NCBI RefSeq assembly: GCF_016695175.1
Contig: NZ_CP068023.1
Coordinates: forward strand, 2,743,501-2,807,500
Length of the DNA: 64,000 nt
Origin: Pseudoalteromonas sp. GCY
GTDB taxonomy: Bacteria; Pseudomonadota; Gammaproteobacteria; Enterobacterales; Alteromonadaceae
Direction: 5' to 3'
In this document: positions 25,189-36,177 of the stretch, in pieces
How the letters are laid out: each line of letters begins with the position of its first letter
Numbering within the stretch: position 1 is the stretch's first letter
Position numbers and translations under genes: made by a program
The notes under the pieces: generated by a model
Database searches by the model: none
Seen by the model: only the letters and a program-made list of their open reading frames with translations
Told to the model about the DNA's origin: nothing

Positions 25189-27099
25189 TTATTGCTGCTC
25201 TGTGACCTGAAGCTGTGGTCTTTTTACTTCAGACTTAGCTTCAAGTGCTGCTAGTAGCTCAAGATAGTTTTTGTTTGCGTAAGAAGCGGTGATTGACTGC
25301 TTCTGCTGCGCATCAACCTTGCCATCAACTTCAGGCGTGGTGACTGACTTCAGCACCACAAATGCCGAGTCGCCATTACCAAGCTCTACAAGTGCAGATT
25401 CTGTTTCTGCCACACCCGGCTGAGGCAATTTAAATGCTTCAGCTGCAATAGCTGGTGGTACGTCGTAGCTACGACGCTTAAGCTCAGACACACTCTTCAC
25501 TTCGATACTCTGTGCTTTGGCAATCTCAGCTAAAGTAGAACCACCTTGTAGTTGCTCAAATAGTGACTGTGCTTTCTCTGCAATTAATGTCGACGCTTTT
25601 TCATTGCTCAACTGCGTTTTGATCTGCGCGCTGACTTCCTCAAGTGGCTTAGTCGCTGCCGCTTTATGCTCAGCAACACGAACCACCACGATATGCTCTG
25701 GTGCAACTTCTAACACTTCTGAGTTTACGCGGTCTTCTAGCAGCTCTGGCGTGAAGATAGTATTACTTATCGCAGGTGAATTCAGTGGCTCAGGAAGCGC
25801 GTTACGACTTACCAGCTCAGTTGATTTTATCTCAACGCCAGCGGCTTCAGCAGCGTCTTGTAGCGAGTCAGCCATTTCAAAAGCAAGTTCAGCTACACGG
25901 GTTTGCTTTTGATAGAACGCATCGATCTTAGCTGCTTTTTCAAGCTCTGCACGAAGGTCGTCTTTTACGTCTTCAAAAGATTGTGCCTGTTGGCGCTGAA
26001 TGTCTGTTAGCTTGATAATATGGAAACCAAACTCAGATTCAACCACTTCAGATACATCACCTACCGCGGCAAGAGCAAATGCTGCATCTTCAAACGCCGG
26101 ATCCATCATGTCTCTTTCAATCCAATCTAGATCACCGCCAAGCTCAGCGCTCACCACGTCGTCAGATTTTTCTTCTGCAACAACGGCAAAATCAGCACCG
26201 TTATTCAATTCAGCCAGAATTTCATCTGCTTTTTGTTTAGCGGCTTCAGCATCTTCACTTGCATCGACAAGAATGTGTGACACGCGGCGTCTTTCAGGTT
26301 CAAGATATTGGTTTTTTTGCTCTTCGTAATACGTTTTTAACGCTTCCTCAGTCACTGGTTCTGCAGGCTCCAAATCTTCAGCTTTTAGCTCGATATAGTT
26401 AACCGCCACCAATTCTGGAGCTTGGAACTGAGTTTGATTCAAGTCGTAATAGTTCTGAACTTCTTCATCTGACACTGACACTTCATCTTTCACCAACTCT
26501 TTGTTTAATACCGCATAGTCGATAGCACGAGTTTGTTGCTGTAGCGCAATAGATTGCTGAAGTTCGTTTTTCAGTACAAAATCAGTGCCAGCAACTGCAG
26601 AGATTAACTGCGCACGAGTCATCTCGTCACGAAGATATTCACGGAAGCTATCTGGCTGGAAGTTCATTTGACGGATAACTTGTAAGTAACGGTCGTTACT
26701 GAATTCTCCACCAATTTGAAAATATGGCATTTCAACAATCGCTTTTTTAACCTGCTCATCGCTCACACGAAGACCAAGCTCTTTAGCTAGTTGGGTTTGT
26801 AATTCTTGTTGTACTAATTGGTCAACAACACCTTGGCGAATTTGCGCCATATAATTAGGATCGGCTGCAATCTGTGCAAAGTATTCGCCAAACTGTTGCT
26901 CTAGTCGTGCACGTTCATTTGAGTAAGCACGAGAAAACTTAGTTTGTGAAATCTTTACTCCGTTCACTTCTGCGACAGGCTGCTCTGTGGTTTGACCTAG
27001 GTAACCACCGATCCCTGCTAACGCAAAAGATAAGATGACTAAACCTAATACGATTTTAGCCGCCGGGCCTTGCGAGCCTTCTCTGATCTTTTCAAGCAT
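25189..27099 (-). CDS. ppiD: Periplasmic folding chaperone PpiD
   Basis: A 636-residue inner-membrane anchored periplasmic folding factor. One N-terminal membrane helix (about 16-34, AAKIVLGLVILSFALAGIGGYLG) is followed by a SurA-like chaperone domain (about 38-260), a parvulin PPIase domain at about 265-365 (ERRRVSHILVDAS to SEFGFHIIKL) and a second C-terminal chaperone-like region. PpiD helps outer-membrane and exported proteins leave the Sec translocon. It follows hupB in the conserved clpX-lon-hupB-ppiD order. The initial ATG is preceded by GAGAAAC. Confidence 0.95.
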   Translation of the reverse strand: MLEKIREGSQGPAAKIVLGLVILSFALAGIGGYLGQTTEQPVAEVNGVKISQTKFSRAYSNERARLEQQFGEYFAQIAADPNYMAQIRQGVVDQLVQQELQTQLAKELGLRVSDEQVKKAIVEMPYFQIGGEFSNDRYLQVIRQMNFQPDSFREYLRDEMTRAQLISAVAGTDFVLKNELQQSIALQQQTRAIDYAVLNKELVKDEVSVSDEEVQNYYDLNQTQFQAPELVAVNYIELKAEDLEPAEPVTEEALKTYYEEQKNQYLEPERRRVSHILVDASEDAEAAKQKADEILAELNNGADFAVVAEEKSDDVVSAELGGDLDWIERDMMDPAFEDAAFALAAVGDVSEVVESEFGFHIIKLTDIQRQQAQSFEDVKDDLRAELEKAAKIDAFYQKQTRVAELAFEMADSLQDAAEAAGVEIKSTELVSRNALPEPLNSPAISNTIFTPELLEDRVNSEVLEVAPEHIVVVRVAEHKAAATKPLEEVSAQIKTQLSNEKASTLIAEKAQSLFEQLQGGSTLAEIAKAQSIEVKSVSELKRRSYDVPPAIAAEAFKLPQPGVAETESALVELGNGDSAFVVLKSVTTPEVDGKVDAQQKQSITASYANKNYLELLAALEAKSEVKRPQLQVTEQQ

Positions 27100-27192
27100 T
27101 TATTGTTTCTCTTATCTAAGTCAAAGCACCTAAGCACTTTGTGTTTGCTAGATTTGGGTTAAGCATTACACCAATCAGATTAGTGATGGTAT

Positions 27193-27224
27193 AAAAAAAG
27201 CGTATCTTAGCAGATACGCCTTTT
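27193..27224 (-). terminator. Terminator after hupB
   Basis: GCGTATC and GATACGC with a 6-base loop, read leftward, precede a run of seven T residues. It separates hupB from ppiD. Confidence 0.85.
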
Positions 27225-27272
27225 ATCTTGAAGCAGTTCGCGATGACTCTGCACCGCCTAATTCAAATTGAA

Positions 27273-27545
27273 TTAGTTTACTGCGTCTTTAAGCGCTTTA
27301 CCCGCTTTGAAAGATGGGATGTTAGCTGCTGCGATTTGAATAGTCTCACCAGTTTGTGGGTTGCGACCAGAGCGTGCAGCACGCTCGCGCACTGAGAAAG
27401 TACCAAAACCTACAAGTGCAACAGAGTCACCGTCTTTTAGTGCACCCGTTACAGACTCAATGAATGAATCTAGCGCACGACCAGCAGCCGCTTTAGAAAT
27501 GTCAGCATCAGCTGCGATTTGATCGATTAATTGAGATTTATTCAC
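27273..27545 (-). CDS. hupB: DNA-binding protein HU-beta
   Basis: A 90-residue nucleoid-associated protein that bends DNA nonspecifically. The family sequence is clear: [27 protein letters not shown], then [30 protein letters not shown] with the DNA-intercalating Pro arm, and [14 protein letters not shown] at the end. The frame extends ten codons upstream to an ATG at 27575. The true start is probably the GTG at 27545, because it yields the standard MNKSQL N-terminus and an AGAGGAT ribosome-binding site sits at the right distance. It lies between lon and ppiD as in other gammaproteobacteria. Confidence 0.96.
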   Translation of the reverse strand: MNKSQLIDQIAADADISKAAAGRALDSFIESVTGALKDGDSVALVGFGTFSVRERAARSGRNPQTGETIQIAAANIPSFKAGKALKDAVN

Positions 27546-27761
27546 AATATCATCCTCTTCCATAGTTATTGTCAAAAGTTACTTCTTACTGGTAACTTTT
27601 GCTATTCATTTAGAGACATCACAGCGACTCTCTAATTCTCGAAATCTTTCTCAAGCCTAGTGATTACGGGGCTTCCGAACCAGTAGGCTTGAATACAGTG
27701 CCTAACTTAACACACCTTTTAGATTTGAAAAGCCTTTTCACTCAATTTTTTGGCTTTTTTC

Positions 27762-30119
27762 TTAGTTTTTTTGCGATTCCACACTAAAACTGTCTATTGG
27801 GTGCGCTAATGCCAGTGATAATACCTCATCAATCCATGACACGGCATGAATATCAAGCCCTTCAAGAACATTCTCAGGAATTTCTTTTAAGTCACGCTCG
27901 TTCTTTTTCGGTATTAAAACTCGCTTAATTCCACCACGGTGTGCTGCTAATAATTTCTCTTTCAGACCACCGATGGGCAGAACTTCACCACGCAAGGTAA
28001 TTTCACCTGTCATCGCGACATCTGCACGCACTGGATTGCCAGTGAGGCTTGACACTAAGCCCGTTACCATCGCAATACCGGCACTAGGACCGTCTTTCGG
28101 TGTTGCACCTTCTGGAACGTGAACATGAATATCACGTTTCTCGTAGAAATCGTCATTAATGCGTAGTTTGTCAGCACGGTTGCGCACAACCGTCATTGCT
28201 GCTTGAATTGACTCTTGCATCACATCGCCCAGCGACCCGGTGTAAGCAAGTTTGCCTTTACCTGGTACTGCCGCACATTCAATAGTGAGTAAGTCACCCC
28301 CTACTTCCGTCCATGCAAGACCGGTAACTTGACCAACTCTATCGCCGTCTTCCGCCTTGCCGTAATCGTGACGTTGTACACCTAAGAAGTCTTCAAGATT
28401 TTCTTGGTTAATCACAACTTGCTTAACATTTTTATCTAGCAAGATGTTCTTAACTGCTTTTCGGCACAACTTAGATACTTCGCGCTCTAGATTACGTACA
28501 CCCGCTTCACGCGTGTAGTAGCGGATAATGCCAATGATCGCGCTATCTTCAATATTGATTTCAGACTCTTTTAATCCATTGCGTTTCACTTGCTTTGGAA
28601 TTAAATGCTGCTTGGCAATATTCAGCTTTTCGTCCTCGGTGTAACCAGAAAGACGAATCACTTCCATACGGTCTAATAATGGACCTGGAATGTTAAAGCT
28701 ATTAGAAGTCGCAACAAACATAACATCAGACAGATCGTAGTCCACTTCTAAATAGTGGTCTGCAAAGTTGCTATTTTGCTCTGGGTCTAACACTTCTAGT
28801 AGAGCCGATGCAGGGTCGCCGCGCATATCCGATGACATCTTATCGATTTCATCCAACAAGAAAAGTGGGTTCTTTACGCCAACCTTCGACATGCTTTGGA
28901 TCAGTTTACCCGGCATTGAGCCAATATAAGTTCGTCTGTGCCCGCGAATTTCAGCTTCGTCGCGCACGCCACCGAGCGCCATACGTACGTACTTACGGCC
29001 AGTCGAACGCGCGATAGATTGACCTAAACTGGTTTTACCAACGCCTGGAGGGCCGACTAAGCATAAGATAGGACCTTTAAGCTTATTGGTGCGCTGCTGT
29101 ACCGCTAGATATTCGATGATGCGGTCTTTCACTTTCTCAAGACCATAATGATCCGCATCAAGTATCTTTTGTGCACCAGCTAGGTCTTTTTTCACCTTTG
29201 AGCGCTTTTTCCAAGGTACATTGATCATCGTCTCAATGTACGAGCGTACAACCGTCGCTTCCGCAGACATAGGTGACATCATTTTAAGTTTGTTAAGCTC
29301 TGAAAGCGCTTTTTCTTCCGCTTCTTGCGGCATATTCACTTCGCTAATACGCTTTTTCAGGGCTTCAAATTCATCAGGTACATCATCCAGCTCACCTAGC
29401 TCTTTCTGAATGGCTTTCATTTGCTCATTCAGATAGTACTCACGTTGGGATTTCTCCATTTGTTTTTTAACGCGTGAGCGGATCTTTTTCTCTACTTGAA
29501 GTAAATCGATCTCGCCTTCCATCAACGCCATCAAATACTCGAGGCGCTTGGTCACATCGTTAATTTCTAGCACCTTTTGTTTTTCAGGTACTTTAATTGG
29601 CATATGAGCAGCCATTGTATCCGCTAAGCGTGCAGCTTCATCAATACCCGATACTGAAGTTAGTACCTCTGGTGGGATCTTTTTATTTAGCTTCACATAG
29701 CCTTCGAACTGGCTAATTGCACTGCGAACTAATATGTCTTGCTCTTGCTCATCCACATCCTGAGATGGAATGTACTGAGCTTGCGCAAAGAAATATTCGT
29801 CTGTAATTAGAAACTCATCTATTTTTGCGCGTTGAGTACCTTCAACCAGCACTTTCACTGTGCCATCAGGTAGCTTGAGTAACTGTAGTACCGTTGCAAT
29901 GGTACCAGTCTGATAGACATCATCAGTGCTTGGGTCATCAACTGAGGCGTCTTTTTGCGCAACTAAAAAGATTTGCTTGTCATTGTCCATCGCGGCTTCT
30001 AGGCATTTTATTGATTTTTCTCGGCCTACAAACAGCGGGATCACCATATGCGGATACACCACTACATCGCGTAGCGCTAGCACAGGAATTTCTACTCGAT
30101 CCGTTCTTTCAAGCGTCAT
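27762..30119 (-). CDS. lon: Lon ATP-dependent protease
   Basis: A 785-residue cytoplasmic protease degrading misfolded and regulatory proteins. The N-terminal LON substrate domain (about 5-200, [27 protein letters not shown]) is followed by AAA+ with Walker [10 protein letters not shown] and Walker [11 protein letters not shown]. The C-terminal protease domain holds the catalytic Ser in [11 protein letters not shown] and the Lys of the Ser-Lys dyad downstream in [14 protein letters not shown]. The ATG at 30119 gives the family N-terminus and has AAGAGAA upstream; a TTG at 30140 would add seven residues. A sigma-32-like promoter lies upstream. Confidence 0.97.
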   Translation of the reverse strand: MTLERTDRVEIPVLALRDVVVYPHMVIPLFVGREKSIKCLEAAMDNDKQIFLVAQKDASVDDPSTDDVYQTGTIATVLQLLKLPDGTVKVLVEGTQRAKIDEFLITDEYFFAQAQYIPSQDVDEQEQDILVRSAISQFEGYVKLNKKIPPEVLTSVSGIDEAARLADTMAAHMPIKVPEKQKVLEINDVTKRLEYLMALMEGEIDLLQVEKKIRSRVKKQMEKSQREYYLNEQMKAIQKELGELDDVPDEFEALKKRISEVNMPQEAEEKALSELNKLKMMSPMSAEATVVRSYIETMINVPWKKRSKVKKDLAGAQKILDADHYGLEKVKDRIIEYLAVQQRTNKLKGPILCLVGPPGVGKTSLGQSIARSTGRKYVRMALGGVRDEAEIRGHRRTYIGSMPGKLIQSMSKVGVKNPLFLLDEIDKMSSDMRGDPASALLEVLDPEQNSNFADHYLEVDYDLSDVMFVATSNSFNIPGPLLDRMEVIRLSGYTEDEKLNIAKQHLIPKQVKRNGLKESEINIEDSAIIGIIRYYTREAGVRNLEREVSKLCRKAVKNILLDKNVKQVVINQENLEDFLGVQRHDYGKAEDGDRVGQVTGLAWTEVGGDLLTIECAAVPGKGKLAYTGSLGDVMQESIQAAMTVVRNRADKLRINDDFYEKRDIHVHVPEGATPKDGPSAGIAMVTGLVSSLTGNPVRADVAMTGEITLRGEVLPIGGLKEKLLAAHRGGIKRVLIPKKNERDLKEIPENVLEGLDIHAVSWIDEVLSLALAHPIDSFSVESQKN

Positions 30120-30162
30120 TATGTTCTCTTCGCACTTCAATTAATTTTGGGAATACTGAGCT

Positions 30163-30191
30163 ATATGGGGATAACGCAGATAAAGTTCAAT
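30163..30191 (-). promoter_or_regulatory. Heat-shock (sigma-32) promoter of lon
   Basis: On the minus strand ATTGAAC is followed after 14 bases by CCCCATAT, close to the sigma-32 consensus (CTTGAAA, about 13-15 bases, CCCCATNT). It ends 44 bases before the lon ATG at 30119. Heat-shock control of lon is established in enterics. Confidence 0.75.
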
Positions 30192-30372
30192 AGTTTATAG
30201 TAATCCGCATCAAGTAGAGATCAATTTAACGGATAAAAAGCCTAGTTTTGACACTCAATTTATCGTGGTGGAATGTATAAAAAATTCCCCCTAAAAACTT
30301 GTCTCACTATTGCCCTTTATTGTTATAGCAATTTGACTATATTGGTTTCTATCTGATGTGGACTAAGAAATA

Positions 30373-30399
30373 AAAAGGAGCACTAGGCTCCTTTTTTCA
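30373..30399 (-). terminator. Terminator after clpX
   Basis: AAAGGAGC and GCTCCTTTTT pair around a short loop about 14 bases beyond the clpX stop codon, with a T-run on the minus strand. It separates clpX from lon. Confidence 0.85.
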
Positions 30400-30412
30400 A
30401 CCTCATACTGAG

Positions 30413-31696
30413 CTATTCAGACGCCGCTTTTTCTTTACCGTTATTTTCGTAAATCATAATAGGGTCTGATTCGCCTTTGATCACCGTTTCATCAATGACG
30501 ACTTTACTCACTTCTTCTAGTGAAGGAAGTTCATACATAGTATCAAGCAGCACACCTTCGACAATCGAACGCAAACCACGGGCACCCGTTTTACGCTCCA
30601 TCGCTTTATGAGCAATCGCTCGTAGCGCATCTTCACGGAATTCAAGGTCAACACCTTCCATCTTAAATAGCGCCGCGTATTGCTTAGTGAGTGCATTCTT
30701 CGGCTCATTTAGGATTTCAATTAGTGCTTCTTCGTCCAGTTCGGTCAAAGTCGCAACTACAGGCAAACGACCAATAAATTCAGGTATTAAGCCGTACTTA
30801 ACTAAATCTTCAGGCTCTACGTCTTTAAACGTTTCGCTTAATGAGCGCTCAGAGTCTTTAGATTTAACTTCAGCACCAAACCCAATTCCAGTATTTTTTG
30901 TACTGCGCTGCTCAATGACTTTATCTAGGCCTGCAAACGCACCACCACAGATAAACAAGATCTTAGAAGTATCTACTTGTAAAAATTCTTGTTGCGGGTG
31001 CTTTCTACCACCTTGTGGCGGAACAGATGCAACCGTGCCTTCAATCAGTTTTAGTAGTGCTTGTTGTACACCTTCACCTGACACATCACGGGTGATTGAT
31101 GGATTGTCAGACTTTCTTGAAATTTTGTCGATTTCATCGATGTAAACGATACCACGCTGTGCTTTCTCAACGTCGTAATCACATTTTTGCAGAAGCTTTT
31201 GAATGATGTTTTCAACATCTTCACCCACATAACCAGCTTCGGTTAATGTCGTTGCATCTGCCATTGTGAATGGAACGTCAAGTAAACGTGCAAGCGTTTC
31301 TGCAAGAAGGGTTTTACCACTACCCGTTGGACCAATTAGTAGAATATTACTCTTGCCAAGTTCTACATCACCTTTGCCGCCTTGGTTACGCAGGCGCTTA
31401 TAATGATTGTAAACCGCAACAGACAAGACTTTTTTAGCGTGGTCTTGACCTATCACATAATCATCTAAGTGATTTCTGATCTCTTTTGGCACAGGTAATT
31501 TATCAGACGCGTCATGCTTAGGCGCAATATCTTTGATTTCTTCCCTAATGATGTCGTTACAAAGTTCAACGCACTCGTCACATATATAGACAGATGGACC
31601 GGCAATTAACTTACGAACTTCATGCTGGCTCTTACCGCAAAATGAGCAGTAGAGTAGCTTGCTATTCTTATCGCCGTCTGTTGGAGTGTCTGACAT
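30413..31696 (-). CDS. clpX: ClpX unfoldase ATPase
   Basis: A 427-residue AAA+ unfoldase that feeds substrates to ClpP. The N-terminal zinc-binding domain has Cys pairs in LYCSFCGKS and [10 protein letters not shown]. Walker A is GPTGSGKT, Walker [11 protein letters not shown], and the IGF loop that docks into ClpP is seen in [12 protein letters not shown]. The sensor-2 region and C-terminal [11 protein letters not shown] complete it. It lies 122 bases after clpP and is followed by a terminator, with lon next. Confidence 0.98.
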   Translation of the reverse strand: MSDTPTDGDKNSKLLYCSFCGKSQHEVRKLIAGPSVYICDECVELCNDIIREEIKDIAPKHDASDKLPVPKEIRNHLDDYVIGQDHAKKVLSVAVYNHYKRLRNQGGKGDVELGKSNILLIGPTGSGKTLLAETLARLLDVPFTMADATTLTEAGYVGEDVENIIQKLLQKCDYDVEKAQRGIVYIDEIDKISRKSDNPSITRDVSGEGVQQALLKLIEGTVASVPPQGGRKHPQQEFLQVDTSKILFICGGAFAGLDKVIEQRSTKNTGIGFGAEVKSKDSERSLSETFKDVEPEDLVKYGLIPEFIGRLPVVATLTELDEEALIEILNEPKNALTKQYAALFKMEGVDLEFREDALRAIAHKAMERKTGARGLRSIVEGVLLDTMYELPSLEEVSKVVIDETVIKGESDPIMIYENNGKEKAASE

Positions 31697-31818
31697 TCAG
31701 CTACCTCATTCAATTGCTGTTATCTCTAGATAACATCGTATTTCTTTTAACTATACCAAAGAAATTTGGCTTTGGCACAGTAGAAGCCGATGAATTCAAC
31801 TCATCGACTAATTCATAA

Positions 31819-32436
31819 TCACTTAAGCTCTCGACGAGAGTGAACTGCATCAATCAAGCCATATTCTAACGCTTGATCTGCAGTCATAAAGTTATCACGG
31901 TCAGTATCACGCGCTACCACTTCATAAGGCTGACCGGTGTGATCTGCCATTAAGCGATTCAACTTCTCTTTAATCGCCAAGATTTCGCGGGCATGAATTT
32001 CAAAATCAGAAGCCTGACCTTGGAAACCACCTAAAGGTTGGTGGATCATCACACGAGAATTAGGTAAGCAATAACGTTTACCTTTAGCACCGCCAGATAG
32101 CAAAAATGCCCCCATACTCGCAGCTTGACCAACACAAACTGTACTAACGTCAGGCTTGATAAAATTCATCGTGTCGTAGATTGACATTCCAGCAGTCACA
32201 GAACCACCTGGCGAGTTGATATACAAGAATATATCTTTGTCAGGGCTTTCTGATTCCAAGAACAGCATCTGCGCCACAATTAGATTGGCCATATGGTCTT
32301 CGACTTGACCAGTTAAGAAAATAATACGGTCTTTTAAAAGTCGTGAGTAAATATCATAAGAACGCTCGCCTTTAGCCGTTTGCTCCACGACCATAGGTAC
32401 TAACGCATTGATTGGATCGATCATACCATCATTCAT
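31819..32436 (-). CDS. clpP: ClpP serine protease subunit
   Basis: A 205-residue proteolytic subunit forming a tetradecameric barrel with ClpX or ClpA. The catalytic Ser lies in [13 protein letters not shown] and His in [12 protein letters not shown], with the Asp near DTDRDNFM. The N-terminal propeptide segment precedes [29 protein letters not shown], typical of ClpP1. No second ClpP paralogue is in the window. It lies between tig and clpX on the same strand. Confidence 0.98.
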   Translation of the reverse strand: MNDGMIDPINALVPMVVEQTAKGERSYDIYSRLLKDRIIFLTGQVEDHMANLIVAQMLFLESESPDKDIFLYINSPGGSVTAGMSIYDTMNFIKPDVSTVCVGQAASMGAFLLSGGAKGKRYCLPNSRVMIHQPLGGFQGQASDFEIHAREILAIKEKLNRLMADHTGQPYEVVARDTDRDNFMTADQALEYGLIDAVHSRRELK

Positions 32437-32686
32437 GTTTTTTTATTCCTTATTAGCACAGAATCTATTGCCTATTCGCAGCAACTTTATTGGACTTAGC
32501 GCGGTCCATAAAAACATTCTGTGATCGGTGTTTAGGCTAATACTTTTTTGAGCGAATTGAAACGAGTAGATATAACTGTATCAGTAATACTCAACGAAAC
32601 CTGACTCGTAAAATAAGTATAGCTAATAAAATAAGCCATGCCTCAAGATATAAGTACTTAATGCTTCAATATCAAGGCTTAAAAAC

Positions 32687-32730
32687 AAAAATGGCCCGAA
32701 TTCTCTATTAGAGTAACTCGAGCCATTTAA
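32687..32730 (-). terminator. Hairpin after tig
   Basis: AAATGGC and GCCATTT bracket a partly paired interior (CTCTA and TTAGAG). It starts about 40 bases past the tig stop. The remainder of the 332-base gap between tig and clpP, to 32769, presumably carries the clpP promoter, but I could not pick one out. Confidence 0.6.
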
Positions 32731-32769
32731 ACTTCAGCTTAGCTGTAAGTCAATGATTTCTTCAAAGAC

Positions 32770-34074
32770 TTATTGAGCAGCCTGTGGATTCATGATGTCG
32801 TCGAATGACTTTTCAACATCAGAAACAGATGCAGCAGCAAGTACAGCTTCAACTGCTAGCTCTTCCATCGCAACGTTGCGCATTTGCTGCATTAGTTGAT
32901 CGTTTGCTTTGTAGTATGCCACTACTTCACTTGGATCTTCGTATGCAGAAGCAACTGTGTCGATTAATTCAGCAACTTTGCCTTCATCAACTTTGATGTC
33001 ATTTGCTTTGATCACTTCACCTAGTAGTAGGCCAGTTTTCACACGAGTTACTGCTTGCTCGTGGAATAGCTCAGCAGGAAGCTCAGGCATGTTTTGTGCG
33101 TTGCCGCCAAAACGTTGTGCCGCTTGTTGACGAAGTGCATCAATTTCTTGATCGATTAGTGCTTTTGGCACTTCAACTTCGTTAGTTTCTAGAAGACCTT
33201 TGATCGCTTGATCTTTCACGTTCGCTTTAACCGCTTGGTTTAGCTCACGCTCCATGTTCTTCTTAACTTCTTCTTTAAGTGCGTCAACGCCGCCTTCAGC
33301 AACACCAAACTTAGTTGCGAACTCGTCAGTTAGTTCAGGAAGCTCTTGAACTTCAACTTTCTTCACGGTGATTGTGAATTGAGCCGCTTTACCTTTTAGG
33401 TTTTCAGCGTGGTATTCTTCAGGGAAAGTTACGTCAGAAACAACTTCTTCACCTGCTTTTTTACCAACGATACCATCTTCGAAACCTGGGATCATACGAC
33501 CTTGACCAAGCTCTAGAGGGAAGTCTTCAGCTTTACCGCCTTCGAACTCTTCACCGTCGATTGTACCAACGAAATCAACCGTTACACGGTCTTTTTCGCC
33601 AGCTGCAGCATCACTCTCAGTCCAAGAAGCGTGTTGCTTACGAAGCGTTTCAAGCATGTTCGCTAGGTCTTCATCAGTGACAGAAACTGCAGGCTTCTCA
33701 ACCGCGATTTTGTCTAGATCTTTAAGTTCAACTTCTGGGTATACTTCAAAAGTTGCATCGAATTCTAGATCTTTACCAGCTTCTAGTGACTTAGGAGCAA
33801 AAGATGGTGCGCCTGCAGGGTTGATTTTCTCAGCAATGATTGCTTCGATATAGTTACGCTGCATCAGATCGCCAGCAACTTCTTGACGTACAGCTGCGCC
33901 GTAACGCTTAGTGATGATTGACACTGGAACCTTACCAGGGCGGAAGCCATCGATACGCTGTGTTCTTGACAGTTGTTGTAGGCGTTTTTTAACTTCAGTC
34001 TCAACGTTCTCTGCAGGAACGGTGATGGTCAGACGGCGCTCAAGGCCTTGAGTCGTCTCAACAGAAACTTGCAT
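32770..34074 (-). CDS. tig: Trigger factor
   Basis: A 434-residue ribosome-associated chaperone and peptidyl-prolyl isomerase meeting nascent chains at the exit tunnel. The ribosome-binding signature GFRxGKxP is GFRPGKVP near residue 43. The FKBP-like domain covers about 150-245 ([38 protein letters not shown]), and the helical C-terminal arms follow. Length matches the family. It heads the tig-clpP-clpX-lon-hupB-ppiD array, and the long upstream stretch to the tRNA genes carries a TATAAT at 34235-34240 on its strand. Confidence 0.98.
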   Translation of the reverse strand: MQVSVETTQGLERRLTITVPAENVETEVKKRLQQLSRTQRIDGFRPGKVPVSIITKRYGAAVRQEVAGDLMQRNYIEAIIAEKINPAGAPSFAPKSLEAGKDLEFDATFEVYPEVELKDLDKIAVEKPAVSVTDEDLANMLETLRKQHASWTESDAAAGEKDRVTVDFVGTIDGEEFEGGKAEDFPLELGQGRMIPGFEDGIVGKKAGEEVVSDVTFPEEYHAENLKGKAAQFTITVKKVEVQELPELTDEFATKFGVAEGGVDALKEEVKKNMERELNQAVKANVKDQAIKGLLETNEVEVPKALIDQEIDALRQQAAQRFGGNAQNMPELPAELFHEQAVTRVKTGLLLGEVIKANDIKVDEGKVAELIDTVASAYEDPSEVVAYYKANDQLMQQMRNVAMEELAVEAVLAAASVSDVEKSFDDIMNPQAAQ

Positions 34075-34234
34075 GATTTACCTCAATCTTCATTTTTGGG
34101 CGACAAAGCGCCTTCCTTACTAACAAGACAACCATCATGCTTTTTATGGGCCTTCGGCTAAATTGCCAAACTCTCCGTTGCATGTGACGCTTGTTGCCTG
34201 CCCTACGGGCACTACGTTAATTAATAGACGCGGC

Positions 34235-34240
34235 ATTATA
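34235..34240 (-). promoter_or_regulatory. Candidate -10 element for tig
   Basis: A perfect TATAAT is read on the minus strand about 160 bases upstream of the tig start. I could not find a convincing -35 at the right spacing, so this is weak. The rest of the intergenic stretch between tig and the tRNA genes has no other recognisable feature. Confidence 0.35.
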
Positions 34241-34351
34241 ACCTATTCAACGACGGAGTCGAGCAATCAGGTTAAATAATTAGGCATATTGGTGCTAATT
34301 GATTAAAAGTTAGTAAATTTGAAATAAATGACTGAGATACTAGAGAGAAAG

Positions 34352-34428
34352 TGGTCGGCGATGCAGGATTTGAACCTGCGACCCCTTGGACCCAAACCAA
34401 GTGCGCTACCAAGCTGCGCTAATCGCCG
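34352..34428 (-). tRNA. tRNA-Pro (anticodon TGG), copy 3
   Basis: A 77-base tRNA with the 3' CCA encoded. The acceptor arms are CGGCGA and TCGCCG, the anticodon loop is TTTGGGT (anticodon TGG) and the T-arm sequence is GGTTCAAATCC. Its sequence is identical to the two other tRNA-Pro copies in the array. It is the last gene of the tRNA transcript. Confidence 0.97.
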
Positions 34429-34449
34429 AACATATATATTTTGTAGAAG

Positions 34450-34526
34450 TGGTCGGCGATGCAGGATTTGAACCTGCGACCCCTTGGACCCAAACCAAGT
34501 GCGCTACCAAGCTGCGCTAATCGCCG
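34450..34526 (-). tRNA. tRNA-Pro (anticodon TGG), copy 2
   Basis: A 77-base tRNA with an encoded CCA, the same acceptor, anticodon (TGG) and T-arm sequences as the neighbouring copies. It is separated from copy 3 by 21 bases and from tRNA-His by 19. Confidence 0.97.
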
Positions 34527-34545
34527 ACTAATTTTGGCATGTAGA

Positions 34546-34622
34546 TGGGGCGACTGATGGGACTTGAACCCACGACAACCGGAATCACAATCCAGGGCTC
34601 TACCAACTGAGCTACAGCCGCC
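34546..34622 (-). tRNA. tRNA-His (anticodon GTG)
   Basis: A 77-base tRNA with encoded CCA. The anticodon loop TTGTGAT holds GTG, and the acceptor stem has the extra G at -1 opposite C73, the hallmark of tRNA-His. The D-arm GTAGCTCAGTTGGTAGAGC and T-arm GGTTCAAGTCC are standard. Confidence 0.97.
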
Positions 34623-34645
34623 ACTACATGTGGATTAAAATAAGA

Positions 34646-34722
<77 letters not shown>

Positions 34723-34763
34723 AAACTCGTAAACATCTTCATGCTACTTTCTTATTTTAAAAG

Positions 34764-34840
34764 TGGTCGGCGATGCAGGATTTGAACCTGCGACCCCTTG
34801 GACCCAAACCAAGTGCGCTACCAAGCTGCGCTAATCGCCG
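34764..34840 (-). tRNA. tRNA-Pro (anticodon TGG), copy 1
   Basis: A 77-base tRNA with encoded CCA, identical in sequence to copies 2 and 3. It is the first gene of the leftward tRNA transcript and lies about 60 bases after the promoter at 34902-34930. Confidence 0.97.
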
Positions 34841-34901
34841 ACTGTGACCTTGGAGAACTAAGAACCTTTTTATCGGTGAGTCCTCGTTGGCAACGGGGTG
34901 C

Positions 34902-34930
34902 ATAATAGTGATTTGCCCGAAGTAGGTCAA
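34902..34930 (-). promoter_or_regulatory. Promoter of the tRNA operon with GC-rich discriminator
   Basis: On the minus strand TTGACC and TATTAT are separated by exactly 17 bases. The discriminator is GCACCCCG, the GC-rich kind associated with stringent (ppGpp) control of stable RNA. The 420-base stretch from 34841 to 35260 holds this promoter and the folD upstream region; I saw nothing else in it. Confidence 0.75.
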
Positions 34931-35260
34931 ATATTTTTTTTAGTTTTTGTTTCAACTGCCTAATTTTACCACAAATTGTTGATAAAACAGCTGACTTAAA
35001 CAATTTTTGAACGGTTCTTGTAAAACAGATCATGAAAACCTTTGCTTTTACGCAATGCAAACTTGGCGGACTGACTGTTTTTTGAGAAAATAGCGGGCAA
35101 ATGTCCTCCTTTGTAGTAACTAAAGGGACATATAAATAGAGCGACCCCATTTATCATCTTTATTAAGTAATCATTTCATCAATACATGAAAGTGCTTGTA
35201 TAGAAGAATTTAAAGGCTCTATCATCGTTCAAGTTTTTTAACCCTTAATATAGGTCAATC

Positions 35261-36115
35261 ATGACGGCAAACATCATTGATGGCAAAGCTATCGCGAAAC
35301 AAGTTCGTTCTACTGTTGCACAACGAGTTCAAGACAGACTAGCGCAAGGTCTAAGAGCGCCTGGCTTGGCAGTGGTATTAGTAGGCCAGGATCCTGCGAG
35401 CCAAGTTTATGTTGGTTCAAAGCGTAAAGCCTGTGAAGAAGTCGGATTTGTTTCTAAATCTTTCGACTTACCAGGTGACACAAGCGAAGAACAATTACTT
35501 GCGCTTGTTGATGAGCTCAATGCAGATCCTGAAGTTGATGGGATCTTAGTGCAATTGCCGCTACCTGAAGGCCTAGACGCAGAAAAAGTGTTAGAGCGTA
35601 TTGATCCTCACAAAGACGTCGACGGCTTTCATCCATATAACGTAGGCCGTCTTGCCCAAAGAATGCCTGCACTGAGACCTTGTACGCCAAAAGGGATCAT
35701 CACCCTACTCGACTCTACCGGTGTTCGTTATAAAGGCATGCATGCTGTTGTGGTTGGTGCTTCAAACATCGTTGGTCGCCCTATGTCACTAGAGCTGCTA
35801 CTTGCTGGTTGTACTACAACCGTTTGCCATAAATTTACGCAAGACCTCGAAACCCATGTGCGTCGTGCCGATCTACTGGTTGTGGCGGTCGGTAAACCTG
35901 AGTTTATTCCAGGCGACTGGGTTAAAGAAGGCGCGATTGTTATTGATGTAGGTATTAATCGCTTAGAATCTGGCAAACTGGTAGGTGACGTGCAATACGA
36001 TCTCGCAGAACAAAACGCGAGCTTTATTACCCCAGTGCCAGGTGGTGTGGGCCCAATGACCGTCGCAAGCTTAATCGAAAATACGCTAGAAGCGTGTGAA
36101 AAATATCACAGCTAA
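35261..36115 (+). CDS. folD: Bifunctional methylenetetrahydrofolate dehydrogenase/cyclohydrolase
   Basis: A 284-residue cytoplasmic enzyme interconverting 5,10-methylene-, methenyl- and 10-formyl-tetrahydrofolate with NADP. The catalytic Lys lies in [16 protein letters not shown]. The dehydrogenase signature [13 protein letters not shown] and the NADP site [13 protein letters not shown] (G-x-S-x-I-V-G) are visible. The C-terminus has [18 protein letters not shown]. It is monocistronic with its own terminator. Confidence 0.98.
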   Translation: MTANIIDGKAIAKQVRSTVAQRVQDRLAQGLRAPGLAVVLVGQDPASQVYVGSKRKACEEVGFVSKSFDLPGDTSEEQLLALVDELNADPEVDGILVQLPLPEGLDAEKVLERIDPHKDVDGFHPYNVGRLAQRMPALRPCTPKGIITLLDSTGVRYKGMHAVVVGASNIVGRPMSLELLLAGCTTTVCHKFTQDLETHVRRADLLVVAVGKPEFIPGDWVKEGAIVIDVGINRLESGKLVGDVQYDLAEQNASFITPVPGGVGPMTVASLIENTLEACEKYHS

Positions 36116-36136
36116 ACGCTGTTAGTTTATAGCTAT

Positions 36137-36164
36137 AATAAAAGCCTCAGTTGAGGCTTTTATT
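36137..36164. terminator. Bidirectional terminator after folD
   Basis: AATAAAAGCCTCA and TGAGGCTTTTATT form a 13-bp stem with a two-base loop, with A- and T-runs on both sides. It ends folD and the 36178 gene, which converge on it. Confidence 0.88.
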
Positions 36165-36177
36165 ATTTTAAGCCTCA

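Noticed and set aside
25517..25912. 131-residue plus-strand open frame
   Set aside because: Antisense to ppiD; Ser/Ala/Thr-rich composition is the shadow of a Glu/Ala-rich gene.
30687..31145. 152-residue plus-strand open frame
   Set aside because: Entirely antisense to clpX, which is unambiguous. Ser/Pro/Thr rich, as expected of a complementary-frame shadow.
34818..35150. 110-residue minus-strand open frame upstream of folD
   Set aside because: It begins inside the region upstream of the tRNA operon and runs through its promoter and first tRNA-Pro. No ribosome-binding site or domain is visible, and the sequence is low in coding character.
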